Shown one piece after another: positions 11,067-21,905 of a stretch of 64,000 bases of DNA. Under the pieces are notes generated by a model that had not been told where the DNA came from, ran no database searches, and worked only from the letters and a program-made list of their open reading frames with translations. Where the stretch lies: the NCBI RefSeq assembly GCF_963678635.1, contig NC_087065.1, positions 37,475,888 through 37,539,887 on the forward strand, in the 5' to 3' direction. The stretch is from Symsagittifera roscoffensis. Taxonomy: Eukaryota > Xenacoelomorpha > Acoela > Convolutidae. Each line of letters starts with the position of its first letter. Within the stretch, counting starts at the first letter, position 1. The position numbers were made by a program, and so were the translations under genes.

Positions 11067-13604
11067 ATGAGAGTGAAAGCAGCGGATCTTCAAATTCGCT
11101 CTCTTCTGGATTTGTTCCAGTCTTTGACCAGTACTGTCTTATCCTCTTTGTACAGTCAGCCTGCGGTTTGTCTAATTGTGCTTAGAGAATTATCTCTAGA
11201 GGAGCAGACTGTTGTGATGAGATTACTGTTTGTGGATCAGTCCTTCTCAGAAGCAGGAATCAACGCTTGGTTCACCTCAGTGTCAGGAGTAGATCTGTCA
11301 CGTTTGAAGAGACTGAAGTTGTTTTTCGACAGCAAATCGTCCGTGACGCCAACTGTTATAATGAACGAAGACTTTCGAATTAGTTTGAAATCAGCCGTTG
11401 GCGGAATGGGGGCTCCCTGGGATCTGCCAGTGCTGGAACCGGATCCCAAGATACCCCAAAGAAGTGCAGCAAATTTGACAACATATGCAACGGAAAGATG
11501 GGAAGCGTTGCTGCAGTTCATGGTCGGTTCAGAAGGGAGTCGAGAAAAACTAAGCGATGAAACGATAGGAATTTTAAAATCTTGTGGACTGATTGAATTG
11601 GACTTGACAGAATCCTCCAAACCTGCTTTGACTGCGAGTGGTTTCCAGTTTCTGCTTCAAGAGACGTCGGCCCAAGTGTGGTACTTTCTGTCCCAGTACT
11701 TCCTTCGACTAAACGCCAGAGATCCAGAGAGGCTGATTGAGGTTATGACTTTTCTCCTTCAGATGTCTCAAGCGGTTTTTGGCAGAGAGTACTCCAGCGA
11801 CAATTTGTCCGAAACAGTGATGAATTTTGTCCAGTTTTTAAGAGAACTTGGACTAGTTTACATGCGTAAAAGACGCGATGGCCGATTTTATCCTACAAAC
11901 CTTGCGATATCATTCATTAAAGGATCCCAAGCGTCTGTTTCTCTTGGAAATCAAAAAGACATTTCGCAGTATTTTCGAGAAAACAAACGCAACAAAGATG
12001 GTTTCATAGTGGTGGAATCTAACTTCAGGATTTACGCATACACTGATTCAGATCTGCATGCGGCGCTCATCGCGATGTTTAGCACAATCTCTTACCGATT
12101 TCCAGGCTGTATTTGTTGTGTGATCACGCGGGAAAGTATCAGAGAGTCACTACTAATGGGCATATCGGCCGACAAGATCTTACACTACCTTCTATCACAC
12201 CTACATCCGCAGGTGAATTTTCAATTTTCTTTCCTCTATCTTCTGTTAAACTATTTTGGGGAGTTTGTAGATTTTTTTCTTGGCCGTGCAATTGGTATTC
12301 ATGTACGTGCTGTGCTTATTTAAGAAAGAGGCTCGGCTCGAGTTGTGTTTGAAGACTGGTTCCGAGAATATGTTTGTTGATTTATATTTGAGCTAAGTTT
12401 GTTTGCAGGCTGGCAATTCTGTGTTTCCCCCGACAGTGGTGGACCAACTGTATCTGTGGGAGATGGAGACTGGGAAGATGAGTTTTTCAGACGGAGTTCT
12501 CTACAGTAACTTCCTCTCACATGCACAGTTCGACTTCCTACACGAATTCGCCACCACTCTCAATCCTCCAAATGCTGCTGCTGCTGAAAATAAGGTAAGA
12601 TGAAATTTCATTTTTTCTTCAGAAAGAAACAAAGAGTGAGATTTTATTTTTTGAAACGTAGAATTATGATAAAATATCCAAAGATTATCAAGTTTATGCA
12701 AGTTTTTCTAGTTTTCATCCAGCAACGTGTATTCAAACGAAGAGGGTAGATTAATGCCATTTTAAATGACCATTGAAGGTGTACCCTGCATTTAGTTATT
12801 TTAAAGCAATTCAGAAAAATCATAGTAACCTCGATATCCTCGAAATATTCTACAATATTTTGCTGCAGGAGCAGATCTAGGATTTTAGCGAGGGGATTTT
12901 CAAAATCAGTTTCAAATGAAATAAATTTTCAAATAAAGTTCCTTTGGTCATTTGTTGGGTTGTTTTGACCAAAAATTGCTTTTTTGAAGCGCGCTTCTTA
13001 AAATGATTATATATTGGAAAAAATTTGGCGTCGGTTGGTCGAAAATGATGTCGAAAAATAGGGAGCCTTTGGATGGTGAAGGCTAGGGGGTAAATCCCGG
13101 AGAGAAAGGCGTCAGTCCTATGTCCTACCCCCCCCCCCCCCCCCCCACCCCCACACAAATCTCACCTTGGTGAGTTGCAGGTTTAGTGCGCTCAGCAAGT
13201 TGAAGCTTTTCTGGAAAACCGTTGAAAATCATTGCACCAATTTGGTGTATTTTTATGGTCCAAAAAGGTAGCTCGGATGACCGTCTGTTTTAATGACTGC
13301 AAAGAAATGCTCTTGGCGATTAAGAAGCAAAGCATGTTGTAACACAAATTTCAGTCGTTCAGTCATTTTTCATGCTGCTGTAGTTCAAACACGTTTTAAT
13401 TAAACGCTGTATTAAACTTTTTTTTCTGCTCGTATTTAGACTGAGTCTTCTTCTGATGCGGCAGTGGCTGGCCTTCCGAGTGGAGATGCGAAGGGTGGTG
13501 TGTTGTATGCAAACACCAGTCGCAGGATGATGGTAGTCGATGAAGCGAGCCACGAACCAGTGAAGAAGCACTGGAAAGCAAACAAGGCTCGCTTTGACGC
13601 TTGA
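11067..13604 (+). CDS. GTF2H4: TFIIH subunit p52 (GTF2H4 / Tfb2), three coding exons
   Basis: Exons are 11067-12212, 12409-12594 and 13440-13604, all joined in phase 0, giving 498 aa (human 462). The protein is the p52/Tfb2 subunit of TFIIH, which anchors and stimulates the XPB helicase in transcription initiation and nucleotide excision repair. Diagnostic stretches include 'RWEALLQFMVGS', 'GFQFLLQETSAQVWYFLSQY', 'RELGLVYMRKRR', 'GFIVVESNFRIYAYTDSDL' and, in exon 2, 'SFSDGVLYSNFLSHAQFD'. Exon 3 supplies the C-terminal domain that pairs with p8/TTDA ('RRMMVVDEASHEPVKKHWK'). A Ser/Ala/Gly-rich insertion at the exon 2/3 junction accounts for much of the extra length. The ATG is 5 nt after a 'gttcttcag' acceptor. 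YARS2 starts only 157 bp after the stop on the same strand, with no AATAAA between, suggesting a shared polycistronic transcript. Confidence 0.95.
12866..13151. mobile_element. CAGGGGCGGAT-type MITE remnant in GTF2H4 intron 2
   Basis: It begins CAGGAGCAGATCTAGGATTT and runs into a GGGG-rich stretch. It ends in a 19-C tract (13128-13146) and ACCCCCAC. This resembles the CAGGGGCGGATCTAGGATTT-like ends of the better copies at 62.6-62.8 and 63.28-63.47 kb, a terminus common in hAT-like MITEs. The interior is diverged and no target duplication is seen, so the boundaries are approximate. Confidence 0.4.
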
Positions 13605-13738
13605 CTGAAATACTTCTTCTTTTCATTGTTTACTGTTATGATTCGCTTGGCTCGTTCAAAAACATTGTCAAATTTCTTCGAAAAAGAAAGAAGAAATGAT
13701 AATTGACTTATGTTTTTTGCCCTGCCAATCATGAAGGA

Positions 13739-13761
13739 TCTTGATTTCTCTTTCAGATGAA
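13739..13761 (+). promoter_or_regulatory. Putative trans-splice acceptor upstream of YARS2
   Basis: 'ttgatttctctttcag' ends at 13756, 152 bp after the GTF2H4 stop and 5 nt before the YARS2 ATG. There is little room for a promoter plus a noncoding first exon, so spliced-leader addition is the simplest reading. An out-of-frame ATG at 13757 immediately follows the acceptor. Confidence 0.5.
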
Positions 13762-16700
13762 ATGTATCTGAAGTCATTCCGTTGCATTTTGAGAACACCT
13801 CACTTTTATGCACCTACATGTAAACGATGTATGTTTTCGAGTCGTCTGGCAGCGTTGAAGTCCAGAAACCTGTTTTCCCAGCAGTTGCCGGATCCATTAA
13901 CTCCAGATTTGGTGTCAGATTTGGATTCATCCCAGAAATGGTCAATCTACTGTGGCATAGACCCAACTGGCCCTTCGCTTCATTTAGGCCATCTGTTTCC
14001 GTTGATGGCTCTTTTCCATCTGAGAAGACTTGGCTACCCGGTTATTGTTTTGATAGGTGGCGCCACTGCTAAAATAGGCGATCCGAGTGATAAAAAGGAC
14101 GAACGCGAGAAGCTCTCAGTTGACTACTTAACTGCAAACGCAGAGAAATTGGAGCGACAAATAGTTCATCTGGACGAGCGATTTAAAAGCCAAATGCAGA
14201 TGGAAAGCTATGGCGAATTGAGAATTGTGAATAATCTGGAATGGTACGACAATGAAAATTTAGTTCCCTTTCTGTCTCAGCATGCCCGATTCATGAGCGT
14301 GAGTCACATGCTTTCACTCAGTTTCGTGAAAGATCGACTGAATAGTGGAGCCAGGTTGAATCTTGCAGAGTTTTTCTACCAGTTCCTGCAGGCCTTCGAC
14401 TTCCAACAGCTCTATGAGAGATACAACTGCAGAGCACAAGTAGGAGGTGTTAATTTACAAAATTTCCGCTTTATACCAAAAAGTTGAAAGCTGCAGAATT
14501 CAAAAAAATAAACACCACGGACTCCACAAAATTTTACAAACCATGGATCTTAGAAACAATCACTGGTTTGGAGTTGCTGAAAACTTCTTATGAACAGAAA
14601 ACAGGAGAATTCAGTGCATATCAGATTACTAAAATGAGTTTCCGTCCAGCTGTTTTGCTACTTCTTTTGCTGAACTTTTTTCTGTCTTTTCAGGATCAGA
14701 TCAGTGGGGAAATATGCTGGGAGGCTATGAGTTTTTAAAATCTTCAAAAGGAATCCGAACTCTATCTCTGACAACCCCTCTTCTTCTTTCGGGAGCATCT
14801 AAAATGGGCAAAACTAGCTCATCAGTCTCGTCCAAAATTTGGCTTGACAAAAATTTAACCTCGCCTTACGCTCTCTATCAGTATTTTTTGCAGCGAAGTG
14901 ACTCCGAGTCGCCTCAGATGGCAAATTCTTTAACTTTTTTGGACGATAAAGAACTGCAAGACATTTTAAATAGCACAGATGTGAGATCGGTTCAGAAATG
15001 TTTGGCCAAAAAGGTGGTCCAGTTTGTTCACGGTGAAAAAGATTTAAGAGATGCCGAGTCAGTGACGTCCTTGTTGCATTCGAAGAAACCATCTTTGGAC
15101 GATGTCGATGAGAAGTGTTTGAAAGATGTGTTGAAAAATGCAGAGATTGTGTCAGTATCAAGAGACCTTTCGATTGTTGAATGTCTCAGCAGAACTAGTT
15201 TTTTCACAGCGATTGAGGCAAGTTTGATATTTTGTTCCATCTTTCGACGTGTAACTCGCAATGAACACAGTTGTTAGCTCGTGTGGTTTCTTTCTTTCTA
15301 CAAAAACTTCGATGCACTTGCTCGTTTTTTTTTAAAATTTTTGGTCTAGGAGGTTCACTTCTCTCATTCCTTTTTCAAGCGGAGCGCCTTTTACGCATTG
15401 TTTTGAAACAAATTTAAAATGTCATTTCAATCGTAAAGATGCCAAAAATTCATTTTGAAAGGTCTAATTTGAAATGGTGATTTGTAAAATTGTTAATATT
15501 CGAATGGCAATTGAATCTAGATTTTTGCTTAATGTTTCTGTGAAACCTTCAATATCGAGTCCCACACACTGTGTTTTGCTAAATCAATTCATTTGGGAAT
15601 TATTATTAACTTTTGCCAGAGCGGGAACTAGACTTCTTTCCCGTAAACAACTTTTCTTACTGGTAAGACGGTAAGTACAGGTAACACTGTAAGAAATTGT
15701 GAAATTGCTTTTTATAGTGAACTTTAGCAACTTCGAGACTTCCCACTTGGCTTAATTCTGTTGTTCGACTCCTGACCGGATCCTATTTTTTTGAGTATAT
15801 ATAAAATTGAAAATTTTCCGGAAAAAGTTTGAATCGTACTTTCGATTGTCTGCTTATTTTTTTGTCGGCTTTGTTGTCAAACCTGGTAAATATTTTGTGC
15901 TGCCAGTAATTTTCATCGTAGATGCAATTGTTTTTGATTTACTCTTGTAATTTGTAAAAAAATAATAGCCCCGACGTTGTATATTTTCCGTGGTTTTCCT
16001 TTTTTTTTCGCTGAAAAATTTTAGTCGGCATGAATGTTTTCGACTTGTTTATCATTTCAATTGCTTTGTTTTGTGTCGCTTCAAATGGAAAAATTGATAA
16101 TTTTTTTTTAAAATCAGGTAGTTTGGGTTGCAAAATTTAAAATTTAATTGTTGGAGATTTTTTTGGCTCAATGGGCGTCTACCCACTTTTGCCGGCTTAG
16201 TAGCTGGGCGGTAAAGCTAAAAGTTTTTTAAATTTTTAAAGGTTGTGTATTCTGAATTTTTTGCCCTTTTATGGTCGATTCTTGAAATGATACTAAATAT
16301 CGCCTGCAACTAATTAACACTTTCGGCTAATTGTCGCCGCTTGGTCAAATTGAAGCTTTCTCTTTCTCTGGCTCCATTTCTTTGAGCTCAAATTTTTCGG
16401 GTTAAATGCTACATAGTTTGCTTTCAAAAGATTCTGCGGTTTTTCTTTTCTCAATAGCCGCAATTTCTGGCTTCGTTTCTTTGAGCTCAAATTTTTCGGG
16501 TTAAATGCTACATAATTTGCTTTCAAAAGATTCTGCGGTTTTTCTTTTCTCAATAGCCGCAATTTCTGGCTTCGTTTCTTTGAGCTCAAATTTTTCGGTT
16601 TATATGCTACAAAATTTGCTTTCAAAAGATTCTGCGGTTCTTTTTTTCTCAATAGCCCGGCCATAAACATGGATTTCTTGCCCTAAAGTATTTTAATGAG

Positions 16701-18045
16701 TTTAACTTAGTATTTTCGGGTCTGTTTTTTTTCTATTTTTGGGATTTCTTTTAAAATTTAGATGCAGTTGAAAATCAGTTTCCTAAAATGGTATCCTGTG
16801 GGGTAAAAATTTTTTTTTGATAAACGCGTGTTTTAGTGCGAGCATTTTAGTAAGCATGTTTCATTCGCTTTATTAATTCGGTTTAATTGGTTCCTCTTTT
16901 ATGACTCGTTACCAGAGTTCAAGGGCCCGAATCCGTTAGTCAGATAACTTTTTTGCAAGCTTTTGTAGACTTATCTTAGCAATTTTTTGCCTTTTTAATT
17001 ACATTTTTTTGAAGTTTTGATTGTTTGCGAAGTGCAACTTTATCTCCGTGTAATAATTAATCTTGTAATTTCATCATTTGTCAGTGATTTTTAAATTTTA
17101 TTGGGCCTCCTATTTTTTGCTTTGTCTAGGTCTATATTGGGTGAAAGTTGGCCAGATATATCGCGCGAGAGTTAGAACTTAAATTGAAAAAGTATTTTTT
17201 GTTGTTTTTTTTATAACAAATACGGCCCGTCCGACATGCTCAAACCGAGCACCAGAATTATCAAAATTCGGCCGGACGAAGCCTCGAGTCTTTTGGGGTT
17301 TTAAAAATGGAGAGTTGTTTTTGATATAGTAGAACCCGGTTTTGTGATCGGTGCTTTCTATCACATGGAGATCGTTTTTTGCAGCCTGTCGAATTCAAAC
17401 AGTCGCAACCGATATCCATTTGCAAACAATTCGTTTCGTTGTTAAGAAAAGCTGAGCTTAGTGTCATATTACAAATTTCACTTTTTTCCAAAACCACGTA
17501 GCAAATAAGTGCTCATTTATGTGATGAGAATTTTGCAGTTATAGTATTAGGTCTGGTTTACTTCTGCTGCTTCGCATAATACCTTTGTATCTGGTTTATT
17601 AATGGCTAGTGTTTGACAATTATGAAGCGAAGGCGGTGCAGATGTTTGGACGCGAGACTTTTAATTTCGAATTTATGGTGTTCGATTCCGGCACGCAGCA
17701 GAATTTTTGTTGGTTTTACTTTCATTGTTTTGATCTTTATAGAGTTCACTTATACCGTTTTCTCGCTTGTGTTTGAAAAATGCAGCTTCATCTCTACTAC
17801 ATAAATAGTAGATTTTTGTGACAGATTTGACTTCAGTGGCAGAAAATGCAACCTTCACTTCATAAACCAAACATGATGTATTTTAGACAGCCGAAGACTT
17901 TTCGAAGAAAGGTGGCACAGTGAAGATCAATGGGGCCAAAATTTCATCTCATGAAGCACGAATTGAAGACGTGTGTTCATCGGATTATGCAGTTTTAGCT
18001 TTAGGCAAACACTACAGGGCTGTTTTACAGATCAAGCCAGCATGA
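13762..18045 (+). CDS. YARS2: Mitochondrial tyrosyl-tRNA synthetase (YARS2), three coding exons
   Basis: Exons are 13762-14446, 14694-15217 and 17887-18045, giving 455 aa (human 477). It is a class I aminoacyl-tRNA synthetase that charges mitochondrial tRNA-Tyr. A basic presequence (MYLKSFRCILRTPHFY...) is followed by 'YCGIDPTGPSLHLGHL', with the HIGH-type box HLGH at residues 74-77. The exon 1/2 junction rebuilds 'VGGSDQWGNMLGGYEF', and 'GASKMGKT' (265-269) is the KMSKS loop. Exon 3 encodes the C-terminal S4-like RNA-binding segment ('KKGGTVKINGAKIS'). Intron 2 uses a GC donor (GAG|GCAAGT, from 15218) with a normal AG acceptor; the joined protein aligns across it without a gap. AATAAA lies at 18247. 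The gene is tail to tail with the RASSF-like gene. Confidence 0.95.
16381..16677. repeat. Three-unit 99-bp minisatellite in YARS2 intron 2
   Basis: 'tttgagctcaaatttttcgg' recurs at 16381, 16480 and 16579, an exact 99-bp period. Units differ at a few bases (catagtttg, cataatttg, caaaatttg). Because 99 is divisible by 3, the minus strand stays open across all units and reads as a Lys-rich repeated peptide. With no acceptor, conserved domain or homologue recognised, I treat this as a by-product of the period rather than a gene. Confidence 0.85.
17632..17695 (+). mobile_element. tRNA-Lys(TTT)-like sequence, probable SINE head
   Basis: CGAGA (17653-17657) and TTTCG (17665-17669) form a 5-bp anticodon stem around loop CTTTTAA, which would present anticodon TTT (Lys). 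A B-box-like GTGTTCGATTCC follows at 17678-17689. The T stem pairs poorly and the acceptor stem cannot be closed, so a functional tRNA is unlikely. It fits a tRNA-derived SINE head or tRNA pseudogene. Confidence 0.45.
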
Positions 18046-18246
18046 GGTTATTAGTTCTGGATTTTAATGTGCCAGCTCTTAAAATATGAATACAGCGTTC
18101 CTTAAAATTATAAATGTTGGTACAAAATCACAGCTCAGTTTTAATTTACAGTTTGTTCTGTCTATTGCCTGTAATACTGATGTTATCTCTTGTTGAGCGT
18201 TATTTTTAATACAGAAGATGCTACTTGAAAATGTAATTGAAGTAAA

Positions 18247-18252
18247 AATAAA
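18247..18252 (+). terminator. AATAAA polyadenylation signal for YARS2
   Basis: The hexamer lies about 200 bp past the YARS2 stop and only 41 bp before the stop codon of the convergent RASSF-like gene. A minus-strand ATTAAA variant near 18205-18210 could serve the other gene, so the two 3' UTRs probably overlap. Confidence 0.5.
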
Positions 18253-18292
18253 TTCTGACTGAAATACAAATAGATTGTGAGTTGCTTTCGTG

Positions 18293-21200
18293 TTAAATAA
18301 CAATTTGGGCAGTTTTGGCTATGACTAAATGGGTCCCGTTGGGATTCGAATCTTCTTCGGTGCTCATGGAACCCAACCCTGTGTCCGAGTCTGTCTCAGC
18401 TCGCCTCCTGAGAACCCTGTCTTGTTGTTGCAGAGGTTCTGATGATCTCAGTTCAGCCTGTTCGTTCAGTCCCCTATTTGGAAATGTTCGAAGCCGGCTT
18501 TTGTACATGGAGCTATCGGCGCTTCTAACTCGATCGCGAGGTGTGTTTTTGTACGGACTGAATTGCGGATTGAGATGGGGTGTAGAGTTGAAATTATCAA
18601 CAGAGGGCTGGGATCCCAAGGGAACCCTAGGTGGTCGCCCAGCATAGCTTTGAGAGTTCTGCTCTTCTAACGACTTTCGCTCGTGGCAGTCAATTTCATA
18701 TTCCAACCGTTGAATTCTCATTTTATGCTTGATGATATCTTGTTCGACTTGTGCAATTTGAGTTTCAACATTTTTAGATTCTTTGTCAATCAACTCGCTT
18801 TGCGACTTGGACTGTTCTAATTCGTTATTTAGCATACAAAGACATTTGCGGTTTCGATAAACTATTTTGCATTTTGGACAGGTTAACTTTTTCCTTCTTT
18901 CATTGATCTCATTTTGAAGCCTTGATTCTAAAAGTTTCTGGTTCAAAATTTGGTCAGTAACCTTTTTAGATTTCTCGTAATACCGTTTGATCTCCTTTTG
19001 CAGCGTAGACGAATCGTGCTTTTTATCTTTTCGTAGCGGCGAGTTGCTAAGTCCTCGTTGCTTTGAAGATTTTAAATGTGGGCTTTCGGTTCGTGTAGAA
19101 TCTTGGGATGAGTTGTTCTTTTCCCGGAAGTTGTCGCGTAAACTGTCTTCGGCGAAACTAGTCTGAGCTAAATAGAATAACTGCTTCTCAACGTTGTCAA
19201 TTCGTTCTTGGAGGCTGGATAATTCAGTGCATTGCATCCCAACGTTTTTCTTGCACCTTTCTAATTCCAATTTCTCTTCTAGGTCTCTGCCTATAACTTC
19301 CTTGGGCGTCAATGGTAAAGCAGGTTGGTTTGAATATGGTACTACAGACTTACCGTTGTTTCTTTGCTCACGTTGTTTTTGCAAAAGAGAATTTTTTCTC
19401 CGCTTTGGTAATGGTTTTGGAGAATGGTTTGTTACGCGCGTCGGTGAAGCTAATACTGTTTGCTGATAATGATAGATTTCCTTTCTAATGGAAGCGATAT
19501 TAGGTGAGCTTAAATCGATGTGCTTTTGGTGTTGATTTTGGCTTGATGAGCACAATGAATGATTAGAGAAATGTGCTTCCTGTTTTTTGTCTTGGCTTTT
19601 ATTAAAATCCATCATCCTTGTTTGCTCGTCACGCGTGTTGGTTCTGTCGTCCAACCTGTGACTGCCGACCGATGGATTGATATTGTCTTTGATTTCTCTC
19701 AGAGTGTCTTCAGATTGATGTATGATTTGTTTATTGATTGAATTCTTAACAACTGCACTGCCTTTTGCTGCGCTATCAGATTTTAAAGTATAATTTTTGT
19801 CATTCAAATAATTACTTGCATCCTTTGTGTTCAAATAATCGCTATTAATTTTAGTGTGTTTTGAATCTGGAGCTGTTAAATTGTCATTTGTTCTGTTTTT
19901 TAATGTTCCATTACTGTAATTAAAATCGTCAATAAGATCAACTAAGTCGTTTGCGGAATGCACGCGTTGACGCCTGACGCCTCCTAACTTATGATCGGTG
20001 TCTTGAAACTGAGATAATTTAGATTGAAAGTGAGGCTGTTGGAATATTTTTTCGGTTTCTTCGGCAAGAAGATTTCTGAAACTCAGAGACTTCGCAATGG
20101 AAAAATCTCTTTCGGGAGATTTTGAATTTCGTGAAGCGATACGTTCGTTCGCTTGACTAGTCGCGTTGTTTTGATGTCCAGAATTGAACTCGAAGTCTTC
20201 TGGTTTGAAGTCAACTAGTGTATCGAGAGACCTCCTTCTACTAGTTTCTAAACTCCGACTATGTCGGCTCCGTATTCGTTGGTTTCTTGTTCTTCTATTG
20301 TTGCTATTTTTATTATTGCTCTTTTCTCTGTCAGCGGAACCGTCTCTACTTTGTTTAGATGACCGTTTGGTGTACTGTTGCAACTGACGTATTGACTGAA
20401 TTTGTGCCTCCGGCGAATAGTTTGACTGTTTTTGTCCGTAGTTTTGGTCAATATTTATGTATTTATTTCCACTAACTGGCTGTGAAATAACTTGTGAAAA
20501 TGTTTCATGTGGCGAACTGGTTTCAGATAAATTTCTGTCTCGTGACCGAGACCGCTTGAAACGCTGTTTTCTGCTCTCAACTGGAGAACTTTCTTCAGAC
20601 GTATTTCTGTTGCCGCCAACGCTGCTGCTTAAGTAAAATGTCCCTGCTCTGTTTTTTATTGTACCATTGTTAGAGTTATTATTCCCCCCGCCACTATTCC
20701 AAGATATATTAGAATTTCCATATCTGCTGCTGTTGGTGGTCGAAGTATTATGAATTTTTTGCATGTGGAAAGTAACTCCTTTTTGTTGGCATTTTTTAAA
20801 CTCGTTCAGAATTTTCACGTGGCCTGAAATACAAATTAGCTGATATACAGTTCCATAAAGTCTGGGATTATTGAATAATTTAGATGAATTTTTGTTCTTA
20901 CAGCATCAACTTAAGTCACTTTCCGATCCTTTTATTCATATGCAGCTGGTATATCAATTTGTTGTCAGGAGTTGTTTTTTTTTTACTTCAAGTGCAACTC
21001 TTATAGCAAATTGTTTGCAAGTAGAATGTACTTTTATTTCTACTAGGGGTGGATTTCGGGGCGGGGAGATCCTAGGGGATTGAAGCCTTCACCACCCGAA
21101 GGAGTCACCTTTGGTACTATTTGTGGCATCCATATTCGGCCGAACTTCCGAACCTAACATTTTTCAAAAGCGATTATGCTTATTTTGAGAGGGCAGTGCG

Positions 21201-21905
21201 CAACAAAAAAGTCTAGACAAAAAATCGGAATTGGTTATTTTGCCCTGAGTTTTTTTTTCAAAATTTTCTGAGGCACAGAAATTTCTTGGCCATAATATTG
21301 TCTTTATAAGGTTTTGGCCGACTTTGGAACGCATTTTGGTCGACCTAAAAGTATGAAAAATTTTTTTGAAACCCCTTCAAGTTTTTGTTAAATCAGGATA
21401 ATTGGTTTTGTCAAGAAGAATGTTTGCGTGTACGTGAAACCAATATGAAGCAACGACCAATTTCAGAGTTTTACCAATATGGAATCAGGTTTTTCTGATT
21501 GGGCTTCTAGAAAATCCTCTTATAAAGTTTTCCAAATGAGTCATTATGGATGAACCCTAAATGTAAGATCAGTAAATCATAGTTAGGGAATTGACCATGA
21601 AGGCAATTGGGATTTTAGTTATTGATCAAAGTATCGTCGGGCTTTGATTTTTGTAAATAAAACATACTCTGCAGCTGTCTGTTATACTCTGGCCATCTCT
21701 GGTAAATCGTGTGTTCTTGGATGGTCTTCACATTCGCTATCTTGGAGTGCTTAAGAAGAGAGTGTACAACATCCAAACAAGTAGTGCTCTCGCTAACTCC
21801 CGAAATGGACTTCTCTTTGTCTCCCACCCAGATTCGAACCTCGTCCGGCCGAGGCAAACTACGCGAGGATCCACTACTTTTTTCAATATTTCCATCCATT
21901 ATCAT
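18293..21905 (-). CDS. N-terminal RASSF family protein, RASSF9/10-like, two coding exons
   Basis: Exons are 21905-21668 and 20823-18293 (minus strand), 922 aa in all. The N-terminal Ras-association domain spans residues ~22-110. 'VRIWVGDKEKSISGVSESTT' and 'HTIYQRWPEYNRQLQ' in exon 1 continue in exon 2 as 'SHVKILNEFKKC' and 'VTFHMQKI', matching the RASSF7-10 RA fold across the intron. A long Ser/Asn/Arg-rich disordered region follows, then coiled coil from roughly residue 540. The tail 'DSDTGLGSMSTEED' mirrors the DSDTGLSSMHSQDSD motif near the RASSF9/10 C terminus. The protein is about twice the usual family length because of the disordered insert. A cysteine cluster (CPKC-x8-CLC) interrupts the coiled coil. 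An in-frame TGA precedes the ATG. The nearest acceptor on this strand ends at 21969, 63 nt upstream. These proteins are scaffolds in polarity, centrosome or Hippo-type signalling. Confidence 0.88.
20824..21667 (-). other. RASSF-like gene intron (844 bp)
   Basis: On the minus strand the donor is CAGA|GTATGT and the acceptor 'tttgtatttcag|GCC'. The split codon (A+GC, Ser) restores the RA domain. The intron carries a diverged MITE-like element at ~21043-21380. Confidence 0.85.
21043..21380. mobile_element. CAGGGGCGGAT-type MITE remnant in the RASSF-like intron
   Basis: 'CTAGGGGTGGATTTCGGGGCGGGG' opens the segment. A 'ttggtcgacctaaaa' box near 21335 is shared with the two copies at 62.7 and 63.4 kb. 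The right end is degenerate and no target duplication was found. Confidence 0.45.

Larger units (their letters stand above)
15218..17886 (+). other. YARS2 intron 2, a GC-AG intron of 2.67 kb
   Basis: The donor is AG|GCAAGT and the acceptor 'gtattttag|ACAG'. No GT donor near the exon end keeps the frame and the family alignment. The intron contains a three-unit 99-bp repeat and a tRNA-like sequence, annotated separately, and no other recognisable feature. Confidence 0.8.

Noticed and set aside
11237-11620. Antisense ORF within GTF2H4 exon 1, and similar ones within YARS2, SEH1 and the RASSF-like exons
   Set aside because: Reverse-frame shadows of well-supported conserved exons.
12877-13158. 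Gly-rich minus-strand ORF over the poly-C tract in GTF2H4 intron 2
   Set aside because: The glycine run is a translation of the 19-C tract at a MITE edge, inside a well-supported intron.
17632-17695. Functional tRNA-Lys gene
   Set aside because: The anticodon arm is good, but the T stem is mismatched and the acceptor stem cannot be closed.
20184-20387. Leu-rich plus-strand ORF
   Set aside because: Antisense of the Asn/Arg/Ser-rich region of the RASSF-like protein.
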